Source: Aphelenchoides besseyi
Taxonomy: Eukaryota > Nematoda > Chromadorea > Rhabditida > Aphelenchoididae
Reading direction: 5' to 3'
Assembly (NCBI GenBank): GCA_024699855.1
Contig: JAMPIQ010000003.1
Span: 1,426,001-1,490,000 of the forward strand
DNA length: 64,000 nucleotides
Part shown: one piece after another, positions 45,027 through 56,480 of the stretch
Layout: every line of letters starts with the position of its first letter
Numbering within the stretch: position 1 is the stretch's first letter
Position numbers and translations under genes: made by a program
The notes under the pieces: generated by a model
What the model saw: the letters and a program-made list of their open reading frames with translations, nothing else
Told to the model about the DNA's origin: nothing
Database searches by the model: none

Positions 45027-48000
45027 TCAAAGATACAACGACGCCGCAAACACAATATCCCGTTTCAGCGCCTTGTTGGCCTTTTCGAACACTTCTTGCA
45101 ACTCCACGTTGCCAATCGCCTGAACTGCCGACTTCATTTCCCGTAGCAGTTCTTCCAGACGTCGCAAACAGCGAATGATCGAGCCTACAGGATCGTCAAG
45201 AGTCTAACGACGAGTCACTCACCTTCAAAAATGTCTTTGTTCTGATCGCATACTTGTTGAAACGACGATCCTCGACACCATTGCTTAACCACTGGCATCA
45301 AACCGGACTGGAACTTCTGTAGATAAGTCTCTTCGACGATATCCAATTTGCATTCGATACAGACTTTCGCGATTTTACGCGCGTGATTCTGCAGCGTCGA
45401 TAAGGCGGCGGTGAGTTTTTCGTCGAGAACGGGCATCTTGTTCGTCTTCTCCTCGAAAACAAAACACGACAACAATGCGGCTGCGTCTTCGGGTGTCATT
45501 TCAGTGAAGACACCCGACAGTAGCATTTCGGTCAAAACGATCTCATCTGCCGCACTAATCTCACAAGCAATTCGACCTGAAAAATGAGAATCACAGCCAG
45601 CTTTCAACTTCGAATAACCGACCTTTCTGCGTGATGTTACCCGACGAATCGACGTAGAGAATTCGACGCAAAACTCGTTGACAAGCTTTCAGCTCTTCAC
45701 TCAACTGTCCGTGTCTGATCTTCTTTATCTCCGACTTCACGGCTTTGATTTGATTCCCAATTTCGGCTTTTCGTTCGTAGCTCGTTGACAGCTCCGAAAA
45801 ATCAGCTCGTTTACACAACGGATGAGTTTTGATTTCCGTTTCCATTTTTGCCAATTCTACCAAACTTGATTTCAAAGTCGGATGATCGATCTGCATCTCT
45901 TCGATTGGATCCAACTCAGGGATTCCACCGTTGAAGCGATCCAAAGCTTTCTGAACCGAATTTAGTTTTGTTTTCAAGTCGTCAGTTACCTTAAGTGTGA
46001 GACCAATCGCATTCTTGCAGCGATCTGATGACTCCAAATTGTCCGGCAGTTTTACACGAACTGAAGAAACTGCGCGAATGCATTGCAAGTCGACGGGAAC
46101 GAATCGGGTGGCTGCCGATTCGTTTGCGGCCGGTGGCCGCAGTTTGTTTACATCGTCCAGTTGATTCGCCGTGTCCCAACTTAACCGCAACGCCATCTCC
46201 AAGACCATAACTGTGTCGCTCATTTTGTTCGTCGTTTTCTTCACATTCAACAACGCTCCCCAACCGAGATCAGCGCTATTCGTTTGAACCTTAAAAAATA
46301 TGGAAATTTGAAGAACAAAGTTGATCCCTTACTCTGAACAATCGACCGGTATGAAAATAGGGAGCTAGATATTTAGGTTGTAAGACAATTTCCTGGACTT
46401 TTCGTTTCATATCATCAGCCAACAACTTCAATTGATTCAAAGCCATAAACTCTTCTTCATGATCCACTTGACATTCGTTGTACTCCGCTTTCAATCGCTC
46501 GAGTTCTAAACTTTGATTCTCACCAAAGATCCGCGAACAAACTCACTTTCGTAGAGTGGCGGCAACAGCATTTTGTTTTGGAAGTAACGAAAAGAACGTT
46601 CCATCATGTATTGCGGATTGATCTCTGGCACACGAATGAGATTTAGAATCATGTTGTAAGTGAGTCGGAACTTCGAGTTCAACGGATCGGTGTGTCCCTT
46701 GATAATCGTCTTCGCAACGTCCGCACTCATCTTCTGATCAACCATTAGAATAACTAATCCCTGGCTGTCCAAACCGCGTCGACCGGCTCGACCACTCATT
46801 TGAATATACTCGCCACTGCTGATCCAACTGAAAACAGAATGTCAAACTTCCGACCCACAACATAATCTCACCGATTCGATCGTCCATCAAACTTTCGAGC
46901 CGATGTGAACAAAACAGTTCTAGCGGGCATATTCAGTCCCATAGCGAACGTCTCGGTTGCAAACAGAATCTTCAGCAAGCCTTCGCCGAACAGAATTTCA
47001 ATGCACTCCTTAAGCAACGGTAGCAAACCGGAGTGATGGATTCCGATTCCACGTTTCAGAAACGGAAGAATCCATTTAATTTGCGACAATTTCTGATCTT
47101 CTTCGGACAATAACGCCACTGCACTACTGTAAATCTGCTCAATCATATTCTTCTGTTCTCCTAAATCCACTCAATTAGACCATCATCGACTATCCAACGA
47201 TTACCGTCATTGAAGTCCATGTCCTTCAAACTTTGAGCATACGCTTCGCATTCACGACGACTAAACGAAAAAACGATGCACGGCAAAAGTTCTCGTTCTC
47301 GAATCGTACGAACCAAAATCGTCACGTTGTTCGCATTCATTTGCATAGCTTGTTGTCGGCCTTGACGTGTTCGCTCCTGCTCGACGTTATCCGTAACGAA
47401 GCTCATGGCTCTATTGAACTGTTCTTCTCGGAATTCGCCCTGCAACTCAAAATGCAACTTCTGCCAAATCGAAACGTTTACCGTCACAGAAACAACTTCG
47501 TACAAACCGTTGGAGCCACTGGAATAGAAAACGTGTTGCAACGGTGTGGGTCGATAGTCAGTATAGACGATGTGGCAAATTTGTTGATGCAAAGAAGCGA
47601 TCCACGACGCAAACTGTTTAGCATTTGGGATTGTAGCCGACAAGAAAACGTAATGAACGTTGTCGGGCAACAAAATGATCGTTTCCTCCCACACTACTCC
47701 ACGTTCTAAAAATCGAATAAGAAAGACAACTTTAACATTTCCAACCTTCATCACGCATATAGTGAATTTCGTCGAAGACCACCCAACCGACTTCACGCAT
47801 AATCTCCGATCCTCGATACAACATCGATCGTAAGATTTCGGTTGTCATCACCAAACACGAAGCTGTCGGATTCAATGTGACATCGCCGGTCATCAATCCA
47901 ACGTCTCCGAATTCCTCGGCCAACTCACGGTACTTCTGATTGCTCAGCGCTTTAATTGGCGACGTGTAAATGACTCGTTGCTTGTCACGCAACGCTGTAG

Positions 48001-48466
48001 CAATTGCATATCTGGAAAAATGATCGAATACAATGAAATACAAACCAAGTACTTACTCGGCAACCACCGTCTTGCCAGCGGAAGTGTGTGCAGAAACCAA
48101 AACCGATTGTGATTGATTGATACAGTTGATGGCCTGTGTTTGAAAGGAATCCAATGCGAATGGATATGTTTTTGCAGGTTTGATTTGAATCTCCGGATCC
48201 GGTCGAACATACTGCAAACCCGAGGGAACGGCGACTTCGTGTATACAATTGTCCTGGTCGAGAAGTTTGTCGACACGAACCGCACGATTCAACTCTTCAA
48301 GAAGCGCACTGGAATCTTCAACGTCCTGTCCATTTGTTGTGTCGTTAAAGTCGTCTGCCAGTTGCTGTGGTTCGTCACCATTCAACAGCTCGTGAGCTTC
48401 TCGTCCATCCTCCTGAACTGTCGAAAGCAACTGATCGATGTCGATCCGATCGTCCTCGGTTGTCAT
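45027..48466 (-). CDS. mtr-4: MTR4/SKIV2L2-type DExH RNA helicase of the nuclear exosome
   Basis: MTR4 unwinds and feeds RNA to the nuclear exosome. The start at 48466 lies 4 bp after TTTCAG. An acidic N-terminus leads to [13 protein letters not shown] and the helicase core: Walker [44 protein letters not shown] in [13 protein letters not shown], and motif [12 protein letters not shown]. The second RecA domain reads [45 protein letters not shown] and [10 protein letters not shown]. After it comes the arch/KOW insertion and the C-terminal helical DSHCT domain ([11 protein letters not shown], then [20 protein letters not shown], and [16 protein letters not shown]). The stop is at 45027-45029. 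About ten exons with short introns; every helicase motif is present. It is third in a tight minus-strand run with SmF and COA6. Confidence 0.95.
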
Positions 48467-48641
48467 GGCACTGAAAACGATAATTTGAAGAAAATGAGAA
48501 AAAACAGTTGAGGGCGGGAGACAGTTCAGTTTCACAAGCGAAACGCAAAGCCAACGCTCATCTTTTCGTTCAAAGAATCGACAATAAGAACAATTCATAA
48601 TGGCAATCTTGTAGTCAACTCGAAGGTCCCTAACTGAAGTG

Positions 48642-48647
48642 TTTATT
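48642..48647 (-). terminator. Poly(A) signal of the COA6 gene within the putative operon
   Basis: AATAAA on the minus strand is 29 bp after the COA6 stop and about 175 bp before the mtr-4 ATG, a spacing usual between genes in nematode operons. Confidence 0.6.
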
Positions 48648-48675
48648 GACGAAAAGATAAATACAAGATCACAGC

Positions 48676-48930
48676 TCAAGTTTTCTTTTCATGCTTCTCA
48701 TCGGCCGTGAGTACTCCCTTCTCCACGAGCTCACGTTTGTATTTGTCGTAGCGATGTTTCCGAATGAAATGACCAACCCAAGACTCCGGACATTCGGCTT
48801 TGAAGGTTTTTAACGGAATTCTGCACTTCTTCTCATCATCCGGATATTCGTCCGAGCATCGCAAATAGATGTCTCGAGCTTCGTGACACTTTTGACGACT
48901 CGACTTTAACGCACGATCTTCAGGTGCCAT
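48676..48930 (-). CDS. coa6: COA6-like cytochrome c oxidase assembly factor (twin CX9C-CX10C)
   Basis: A single exon of 84 residues. The twin-Cys motifs are CHEARDIYLRC (C-x9-C) and CRIPLKTFKAEC (C-x10-C), the spacing typical of COA6, a mitochondrial intermembrane-space protein that helps load copper into subunit 2 of complex IV. SWVGHFIRKHRYDKYKREL is the usual basic helix after the second pair. The ATG at 48930 lies 9 bp after a TTTAG acceptor; the stop is 48676-48678. It has no presequence, as expected for proteins imported by the MIA40 relay. The gene sits between SmF (203 bp upstream) and mtr-4 (209 bp downstream) on the same strand. Confidence 0.85.
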   Translation of the reverse strand: MAPEDRALKSSRQKCHEARDIYLRCSDEYPDDEKKCRIPLKTFKAECPESWVGHFIRKHRYDKYKRELVEKGVLTADEKHEKKT

Positions 48931-49049
48931 TCCCGACCTCTAAACTAGCTCCGATTACAAGCAATCACAAACCAAAAGAAATAACCGTATGGTATGACGT
49001 TAAAACGTTCTCAGTAACAACAAACTTCCAATCGAAATCACAAGATCGT

Positions 49050-49055
49050 TTTATT
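49050..49055 (-). terminator. Poly(A) signal of the SmF gene within the putative operon
   Basis: AATAAA on the minus strand is about 80 bp after the SmF stop and about 120 bp before the COA6 ATG. Confidence 0.6.
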
Positions 49056-49133
49056 TAACAGTTAAAAAACAATCCGAAACACATGAAGTCGATTAAGATT
49101 AACAACAATGAGGTCGAAGAGATCCAGATTCAC

Positions 49134-49464
49134 TCATTCCATCATTTCATCGGCTCCGGCAATCCAGAGAACGTTGTTGCATCTGAAGAACAATTCAAAC
49201 AAAAACTAAATGATCAAACGCACCGAATCAGAACTTCGCCCAACGCACCGGTGTTCACACCATCAATGTACTCTTCGGTGTTGGCGATCTGCAGGTTCAT
49301 GTAACTGTCGACTGACACCAAGATTCCTAAACAAAAACAAATCAAAAAAGAAAACCAACAAAAATACCTTTGTATTCCATTCCCCACTTCAATTTGGCGA
49401 TGATCGGCTTTCCGGTCAGACCGTTGAGGAATGGCTTCGGGTTCAGAGGTTGAACGCTCGACAT
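49134..49464 (-). CDS. snr-5: Small nuclear ribonucleoprotein SmF
   Basis: SmF is one of seven Sm proteins that ring the U1, U2, U4 and U5 snRNAs and, in nematodes, the spliced-leader RNA. Three exons join in frame. Sm1 reads [20 protein letters not shown] then [20 protein letters not shown]; Sm2 reads [19 protein letters not shown] and the Sm2 RCNN are the RNA-contact sites. The start at 49464 follows TTCCAG by 10 bp; the stop is 49134-49136 after GADEMME, so the acidic tail is short. Introns are about 41 bp. At about 85 residues the length matches the family. It is first of a tight minus-strand trio, as expected of an operon led by a housekeeping gene. Confidence 0.95.
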
Positions 49465-49732
49465 TTCGCAAAAACTGGAAAATTTCAAATGAAAACTTGA
49501 AAGTTCTCTCAAGAGAATTAACAGAAACGAACACCGAAAGCGTTTGCAAGCGCCAATCTCGCTCTCGCATCGACTTCTCCTGAAGTCACAATCCAACTGA
49601 AAGGTCGTTGGCGTTCCGTCGATTTGGTCGACGCGTTTGCTTTGCGTTTGGCCGTTTAGCTTTTCGATCTTGAAAGAGCAATCAACTACAAGTCATTTCA
49701 GGTAAACCGATTCAATCCACAGACTTTTCGCG
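49465..49732. promoter_or_regulatory. Shared divergent promoter of the SmF operon and ucr-1
   Basis: The start codons are only 268 bp apart on opposite strands. Acceptors (TTCCAG before SmF; TTTCAG at about 49701 before ucr-1) take up part of it, so initiation for both directions must lie within about 200 bp. No TATA motif is seen. Confidence 0.6.
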
Positions 49733-51385
49733 ATGCTCCGCAAAGTCGTGAACGGCGGTTTGGTATCGGTCCGCAACTCGGTAGGTTTCTTCGGATCTAA
49801 ACGTGCGTAGCGTTGCATTTCAGAGCGCATTTCCGAAGAAAGCTTACGAGTATCTGCAACAGTCGACCACAGTCGGAAGCGAACTTCCAAACGGTCTTCG
49901 CGTTGGCACCGTTTCCAACGGTCGTCCAACTTCGACGGTAAATTTAAATCAATTTTCTTGTCTTATTGAAATTTAGATCGGAGTTTACATCGACTCGGGA
50001 TCTCGCTATGAAACCGAAGGCAACAATGGAGTCTCGGCACTGTTGGAGCGTTTGATTCGAAAGGTAAAACAACTTCCAAGTGAATTCATCCCAAGTTTTA
50101 AGGGCACAAACAAACGTTCGGCAAAACAATTGGAAAGCGACTTGGCGAAACATGGTGCTCGTTTGAACACGTTCACCACTCGCGATCATTCGGTTTATCT
50201 CGTCCAAGTTTTGAACGAGAATGTGGAACCAACACTCGAGATTTTGGCCGACCTGCTTCGCAACAGCAAATTCAACGCCGGCGATGTGGAGGCCGAGAAA
50301 CAAACACTGTTGAAACAGTTGAATGAATTGGAAAACAACTACGAAGAAGTTGTTTGGGACATGTTGCACGCCTCTGCCTTTCAAGGCACCGGAATGGCAC
50401 TGTCGCCGTACGGTCGAACCGAAGATATTAAGTGAGTCGTGTACAAGTGAAAACATTTCGATTTCATTGATTTCAGCAACTTAACTCGCGAAGACGTGAT
50501 CAACTTTGCCGACGACCATCTCAAAGGCCATCGAGTTGCTATTGCGGCCGCCGGCGGTGTTCGACACGACCAAATTCACTCATTTGCCGAAAAGAATTTT
50601 GGCGATTTGAACAACGAATATAAACGTCACGTTCCTCCACCCGAAGGTGTTCGATTCACTGGCTCAGAATATCACTATCGCGACGATACGTTTCCCGTAG
50701 TGTACTGTTCGATTGCTGTCGAAGGAGTTGGAATTAAGAGTCATGATGCATTGCCTTTAAAGGTTTGAAAATCTTTTCCTACTCTTCTATTCGTTCTTTT
50801 CAGTTAGCAGCTCAACTCGTCGGCCAATGGAATCAATCTCATTTGACGTCAACCAACTCACCAATCAAAATTGTTCAATTGATGTCCACGTTGGAAGGTC
50901 TTCATTCGTACGGCTCCTTTTCGGCCAACTACACCGACTCGGGTCTTTTCGGCTTTAACTTCGTCCACGACTCCACGGATTTGGTTCCCGTTCAAACGGT
51001 CATCAACACCGTTCAACATCAATGGAAACATCTTGCCACGAGTGTCACCGATGAAGAAGTCGATCGGGCCAAAAACCAATTGCGCACCAACTTCCTCGGA
51101 CCGTTGGAAGATTCCGCCAATCTGGCTCATTGGATTGCCACTCAAGTACGTGATTCAACTTCTTCTTCACTTTTCTATTCGGAGTTTTAGGCTTTCAGCA
51201 AAGGTAAAGTCACATCGGTTGCCGATTTGGAGAAACAAATTCGCCACCTCGACGCATCGGCGGTTCGTGAAGCGGTTTCTCGTCACGTATACGATCGAGA
51301 GTTGACTATCGCTGCAGCGGGACGTACCGAAGCGTTGCCGAGTTACGTTGCTATCCGTCACAAACAATCCTGGTGGCGGTTGTAA
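49733..51385 (+). CDS. ucr-1: Cytochrome bc1 complex core subunit 1 (UQCRC1)
   Basis: This is a core protein of respiratory complex III in the inner mitochondrial membrane, of the M16 peptidase fold. The N-terminus (MLRKVVNGGLVSVRNS) is a basic presequence. Then come TTVGSELPNGLRVGTVSNGR, IGVYIDSGSRYETEGNNGVS and ALLERLIRKGTNKRSAKQLE. In active processing peptidases this segment carries HxxEH; here it reads ALLER, so the zinc site is lost, as expected of a core subunit rather than the beta processing peptidase. Later landmarks are TLLKQLNELENNYEEVVWDM, ALSPYGRTEDI and FGFNFVHDSTDLVPVQTVIN. Seven exons with short introns join in frame; the stop is 51383-51385 after KQSWWRL, with AATAAA at 51459. 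No defect seen. Confidence 0.92.
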
Positions 51386-51635
51386 ACTAAATAGAAACGA
51401 GCATCTTAGGAAATTTCTTGTGTTAGGAGAAACGTTTGATGATGTGATTTTTCGAGAAAATAAAAAGCGTTGAAACGTAGGTGACATTAGAAACTTGGTG
51501 ATTGTGATGTTTCACTTGAATGTTTCCAATGAAAACATTTTCATAGCTGTCCAATGCTAAGCTGTGCACTTTATTCCGAGTAATGACATCGAACAAAAAC
51601 TGAGATCTGAGTACTTCTACGACAAATGAGGAAAT

Positions 51636-52803
51636 TCAAAGGACCTTATCGGATGCACCGTTTAGATTACTTCGTTGAGGATAATAAAAAGCTCGTCGAT
51701 TTGTCTCCACCTTTGACGACACATCAGCAATCGTCGTCATCACTGTGCTGGGACGTGATCTAAACAAGACTGCTCTACGAAAACTGGGAACAACGAAAAT
51801 TACTACAATTCTTCTGTTCAGTTGTTACTAGACTTATTCACGTACCAGTTACCGCATTTATCAGTGGGAGTCCTGTGACCAAACAACATAAAATTAGGCC
51901 CAATCCACGCGACTTTAATCCAAAAAGCGGAAGTCCAGCGGCAAGAAAAATTGGAACGGCCAACATAACAAATGGGTAGAACGATTGAAGACATAGGATC
52001 ATTGTTAGCTGTTTTTGAACGGCAATAGTCGCCGAACTCATGTGCATTCGAGAGGCACGTAACATTCGGTGAATTCGAGTTCCCGTCCAAAATACGACAA
52101 CGTACGAAGCGGTAGTGATGAGATTTGTGTTTACCAAATGAATGGCTCCTTTAATTGTTGACTAAAATTTAAAGATTAATCGGCTTTTCTCTGTTGACTC
52201 ACGGCATCAACCACAGAAAACGGCGGTGTTTCCACGGCAAAGAGCCCGTTGCTTTTCAATTCCAAAGTGTAGTGATGACTTCCTTCGTTCGTTTCGAAGC
52301 AAACGAAACCCAAACCGGATTGGACGGCAATCAGCACGACACAAATGACGTAGATCTTAATGAACGTTCTCAGATACGATCGTTTGTCTCTGCACAAGAT
52401 GTTGTAACGGAATAAGAATGTCATAGCCACATTAACAACCGTCAAATACAAACCGAACATCCAAAACACACACGCAAAAAGATTGTAAGGTTGAGGAACA
52501 TATTCCAATGGCCCTGCGTTTGTGAAGTAGAGTTTTCCGAACGTTAAATCGGCCAACTACAAACACTTAAACTCAACGCTAAAATCTCTAGCTTACCTGC
52601 ATCGTAAGAACATTTGCGGTGTTGAAAATCAGATCGACACACGCGCTCCAAACGATGATTACACGATACTCTTTTAGCGCTTTGTTCGACTTGTAAAGCG
52701 CCAGATAGATGACCAAGAAGTTGAGAATGTACGAGAAGAAGCCCATCAAACATTCAAAATAGACGTGGAAATGACGTAGTTGAAGAAAGACATTCGAACT
52801 CAT
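51636..52803 (-). CDS. Seven-pass nematode chemoreceptor (Str superfamily, probably Srd-type)
   Basis: The start at 52803 opens MSSNVFLQLRHFHVYFECL, then helix 1 with LNFLVIYLALYKSNKALKEY, typical of Srd/Str receptors. Helices follow at VIIVWSACVDLIFNTANVL, LFACVFWMFGLYLTVVNVAM, KIYVICVVLIAVQSGLGFV, NLITTASYVVVFWTGTRI, FYPFVMLAVPIFLAAGLPLF and a last one running into TRIVVIFVVPSFRRAVLF. The last exon joins through a 27-bp segment with GTGAATAAG donor and GAACAG acceptor, shorter than usual. A Ser/Thr-rich cytoplasmic tail ends at 51636. Such receptors sit in ciliated sensory neurons and detect odours or pheromones; the ligand is unknown. Four exons, no stop inside, so probably functional. Confidence 0.8.
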
Positions 52804-55350
52804 TCTACTTTAAAGATAAGACCTTATGACATGAAACAGTATCTAATGCTATAATATGCTATTAAAACACGCACAAGTACAAATTCAACATTCGTCCAAT
52901 ACTCTAATCACAAATGATCACACGGCTGGCAGGGTCTCACGCTCCAGAACTTTGATGTTATTGTACCTCTCTCTTATTGAAAATATTCACGTCAGCAATA
53001 GTTGAGGAAGATCTACTAGGAAGAAGGAGCAGTGAATCATCAGTTTATGAAGCAGTTCGAATTCAATTGATCGTAGAACCTTTTTATTTTCATTCTTATA
53101 GACAAAAAGTTTTCAATCAAAGTTTCTGCACTTGAACTGAGTATACGGTAAGACTATTTCTCGTAAACTAACTCATAAATACAATGAAAATGTTATTTGC
53201 TGGAGACTTGAAATAACAACTCTCTGACAGGTGCAATAACAATCGTAGGAGCACTAAAGATCAAGTTTCTTATTAAAGGCTCAAGTGTTTAAGTCTATGA
53301 TAGTTTCAGCGGATCGATAATTCGTGAACAAAACGATTTATATCAGAATTAGTATCGTGACTGAAGTCCAAAGAATCCACTCGTTTACGAAAACATTTCC
53401 AAGATCAAATCATAAACTTACCCGGTGGCTTCTTCAAACGAATTCCAATTACTCTCGGTTGTTATATTCGCTTACTGTAATTATCAACCACAAACTATTA
53501 TCAAAACAGGACGTGCAAATTTACTTTTCTTGTTATTGTTTAATCGGAAAATTGGATGGAGTAATTTTCACGTCTAATAACCGACCCATTGAACTGAGCA
53601 GTCACGTTAGTTGAAAATCGAATCTACGAAACAATTTTCGGATAAACTCATCAGTCTGGACATAGTACGGTAATCGCTGTCGTTTTTTTGGCTTGACTTT
53701 AAGAGCCCAACAAACAAACAAATGAATTACTCAAGCTAATTAGTTAAGTGTAAGGAATCAAACAATGAACGAAAATAGAAGCTGGTGTGTAATTTCTATG
53801 GTGAGTTGCACTCGTAATCTAAAAAGCAAGTTTAAGCGTAAGAGTGCTTGTCAAGTTGATTCTTTGCACTCAGATGTGCGTCAAATGAACCGATTAGACT
53901 TTTGCTCCTGCACTTGCAATCTTGACAGTTGACCAAGTAGTTGTTCGTTGGACTGGGTCCAAGAAGCGAGCACATTTGCAATCAAATTGAAGGAGAGATA
54001 CGGTAGTCGAAGTGATGTTTGCGATCTTTTGTGTGTTTTTAATAAACACGGTAGTTATTTTTGGTGTTAGCGAAAACTTAGCCAATCGACGAACAATTTA
54101 AGGTACGCAACTTTTGGTCGACTTTTTGTTTTATTCAACTGAACTTTGTTAATTGAGTCTGAAGTGGTTTGCTTCGTTCTTGGATGCAGTTTGAGTGAAA
54201 ACCGTTTAGGCAGCGAACATCAGACGCATAGTTACGATTTTTCTGATCGCATTGATTCTGTTGGCAGCGTCCAGCCGCATTCGTTCCGCCCACTGACAAG
54301 TTGTAGCAACACAAAGCAAAGACCGAGAGCAAATTAAGACGCAAACAAGTGTTGAAATTTGTCGAATTCTATTTATGCAATTTGTAGGTGGAGTGTTAGG
54401 CGAACCGTGACGTGGCTTTTGTTCGCAAGTTCGATTTGATTCACGTGAGCTGAGTACTGTATGAGGTCTTTTGGGCGTCAATAAAAGTCAAATCAACTTC
54501 GAATTTTCTGATCATTTCAAAAAGCGAATTTTGAACTACGGTGGTTGTTCTTGTGAAAACAAGTCATTTTTGCATTAGAAGGTCAGTTCAATCAAACGAT
54601 ACTGGGATCGCAATCATTGAAGGGTTTGGTTTGTCTATTTCTATTGATTTAAGAAAGCTGTTTAACTCAAACAACTTCCGATCAAACCCACGTGTATTCG
54701 CAACTCTGGATTGCGCCGTGATAATCTCTAGATTGCAAGAGCACGCACGAAATTCCTTTAACGACATCCTCCCAATTTGGGTTGAAAGCGCGACGTCCGC
54801 ACCGACCTTGAGTCGATAAACAGCCGCCGAAAACTTACAAAGCCATCAGATCGTAAAAGTTTGAAGTCACACGTGAAGTTTACTGAACCACGCATCCGGC
54901 GACCTCCTACTCGTGGGTATCATTTTAACCGAAAAAGTGGGCGTTCGTAGAGTTTTGTTGTGGATAAGAATGAAAAGGTAAACGGTTCTCCAGCGATTGC
55001 TTTCCATTGCGCAAGTTCTCAAATCGTAATATCAATTTACGTGCATGTTAATTGCGACGTTCGATCGCAGTTCTCCGTCGTTTACGATCGTGATTAAGCG
55101 CCCGGTTTTATGGAGTTTTTACTTAAAGTTGTTCGTCGATGGCGTAAGTGTGTTAAGGCGGGCGGAATAAACGACCCGGTTAAACGAATGTAAATCTCTT
55201 GAACTCTGATTCTCAGCGTCTTTGAGCTTTACGTTGTGGGCGAAGTTGCAAAACTGAAACTAATTAAAAATGTTTATTCTGAGGTTTGTTTTGAAGTTGT
55301 CGATTTGAACGATTGTTCTTATTGGAACTTTTCTTTTCAGATTCCTCGCG
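52804..55350. other. Long AT-rich intergenic stretch, no firm gene
   Basis: No supported gene. A minus-strand frame at 54135-54344 has a secretion-like start and Cys-containing body but opens on TTG, not ATG. The right end carries a TTTTCAG acceptor 10 bp before the ATG of the ZP gene. Confidence 0.5.
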
Positions 55351-56263
55351 ATGCTTCCGCTTTTGGCGACCGTGGCCTTTGCGCAGTTGAATTCGAGTTC
55401 GATCATCGAGCTACCAGTGAGTCGATTCCCCGATCCCGATTGCTCGTACAAAGTTCTGCACAACGGACCGAATGGACCGGTGGTAACGAGGTGAGAGCGC
55501 GTCGAAAAGGTCCGAATCACTTTGCACCAAACGAAACGTTTGATCGCTATTTGTTCGAGAGCTTTCATACGGCGCTAATCGAATCCAATTAGAAGGTTTT
55601 TGGAACTCAATTTTGCACGAAAATCAGCGAACTTCTGCAAAAATGCGTCAGAGGCCGTTAATTTGGTTGTGCTCTTCGACTTTGCTTTGAATTGTCACGT
55701 AACTGGAACGTTCTTTTAACGTTGAAAGTGTGAAGTCAGAGGAGCGTCTTAAAATAGCGATAGTGAATGATGTAATGTGTTTAAAAAACCTTCTAAATCG
55801 AGTTCACAAGTCACACACAACCAATGATCAAATGAACAGTTCAAAATGAGATCGTTAATTGGACTTTTTGTTTCAGTCGAATCAATTTGGGCGATCCAAT
55901 CTTCCACAAATGGCAATGTTATTTCCCGCAAAAAGGCGGGGCCGATATTTACTGCATGATGGTCTATAGTTGCACCGTTGCGTCGGCTAATCATCGCGAG
56001 CCTGTGGAAATAATCGACGAATTCGGATGTCCAAGAGATAACATTATTCCCGAACTGGAGTACATGAACGATCTGAGTGCTGGCTTACGAGTCAGTGCAT
56101 TCTCTTTGGAATACGGAGAGGTACAGAAGCTCTAAAGAAGTTCAATCACTACTTATTGCAGCCGGCCATTCATTTTCGTTGCAGCATTCGAATGCTGTTG
56201 AAAACCAAAGGCTTTTGTCGTCGACCGATTTGTCCAAAACAACCGCCATTCCAATGGAGATAA
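55351..56263 (+). CDS. Short ZP-domain secreted protein (cuticlin-like, ZP-C half only)
   Basis: The ATG at 55351 gives a brief signal peptide (MLPLLATVAFAQ). Exons 55351-55490 and from 55877 join in frame, then a 41-bp intron near 56120-56160 leads to the last exon. The second exon matches the C-terminal half of a ZP domain: PIFHKWQCYFPQKGGADIYC, MMVYSCTVASANHREPVEII, DEFGCPRDNIIPELEY and LRVSAFSLEYGE. The last exon supplies IHFRCSIRMLLKTKGFC and RPICPKQPPFQW, the usual closing Cys pairs. The stop is 56261-56263 and AATAAA is at 56305. ZP proteins polymerise in the cuticle and apical matrix. The N-terminal ZP half, a furin site and a membrane anchor are all missing, so at about 175 residues this is far shorter than usual cuticlins. 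The 386-bp first intron could hide a missed exon. Confidence 0.78.
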
Positions 56264-56480
56264 GCGGATTCCTTTGAAGTTGTACAGTTAACTTGTATAT
56301 TTCTAATAAACATCTTTAATCCGCTCTTAAAAGATCGTAGATGAAATCACGCTAAACGTTCTTATTTTCAGACATTAAACAATTACAACGTTCATTTTCA
56401 GTGACATCTTTTAGGAACTTCAAAACATTAGAATGATTTATTTCGGTATTGATGCACCAGATGAGTAAAAGTACTTGAAA

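Noticed and set aside
49733..51385. Mitochondrial processing peptidase beta as identity of the M16 protein
   Set aside because: The HxxEH zinc motif is replaced by ALLER, which fits the non-catalytic complex III core subunit.
52850..53900. Search for RNA genes or repeats in the AT-rich gap
   Set aside because: No tRNA-like arms, tandem repeats or inverted repeats noticed by eye.
54135..54344. Secretion-like, Cys-containing minus-strand frame followed at once by AATAAA
   Set aside because: It opens on TTG; no ATG lies between it and the preceding in-frame stop, and no upstream exon was found.
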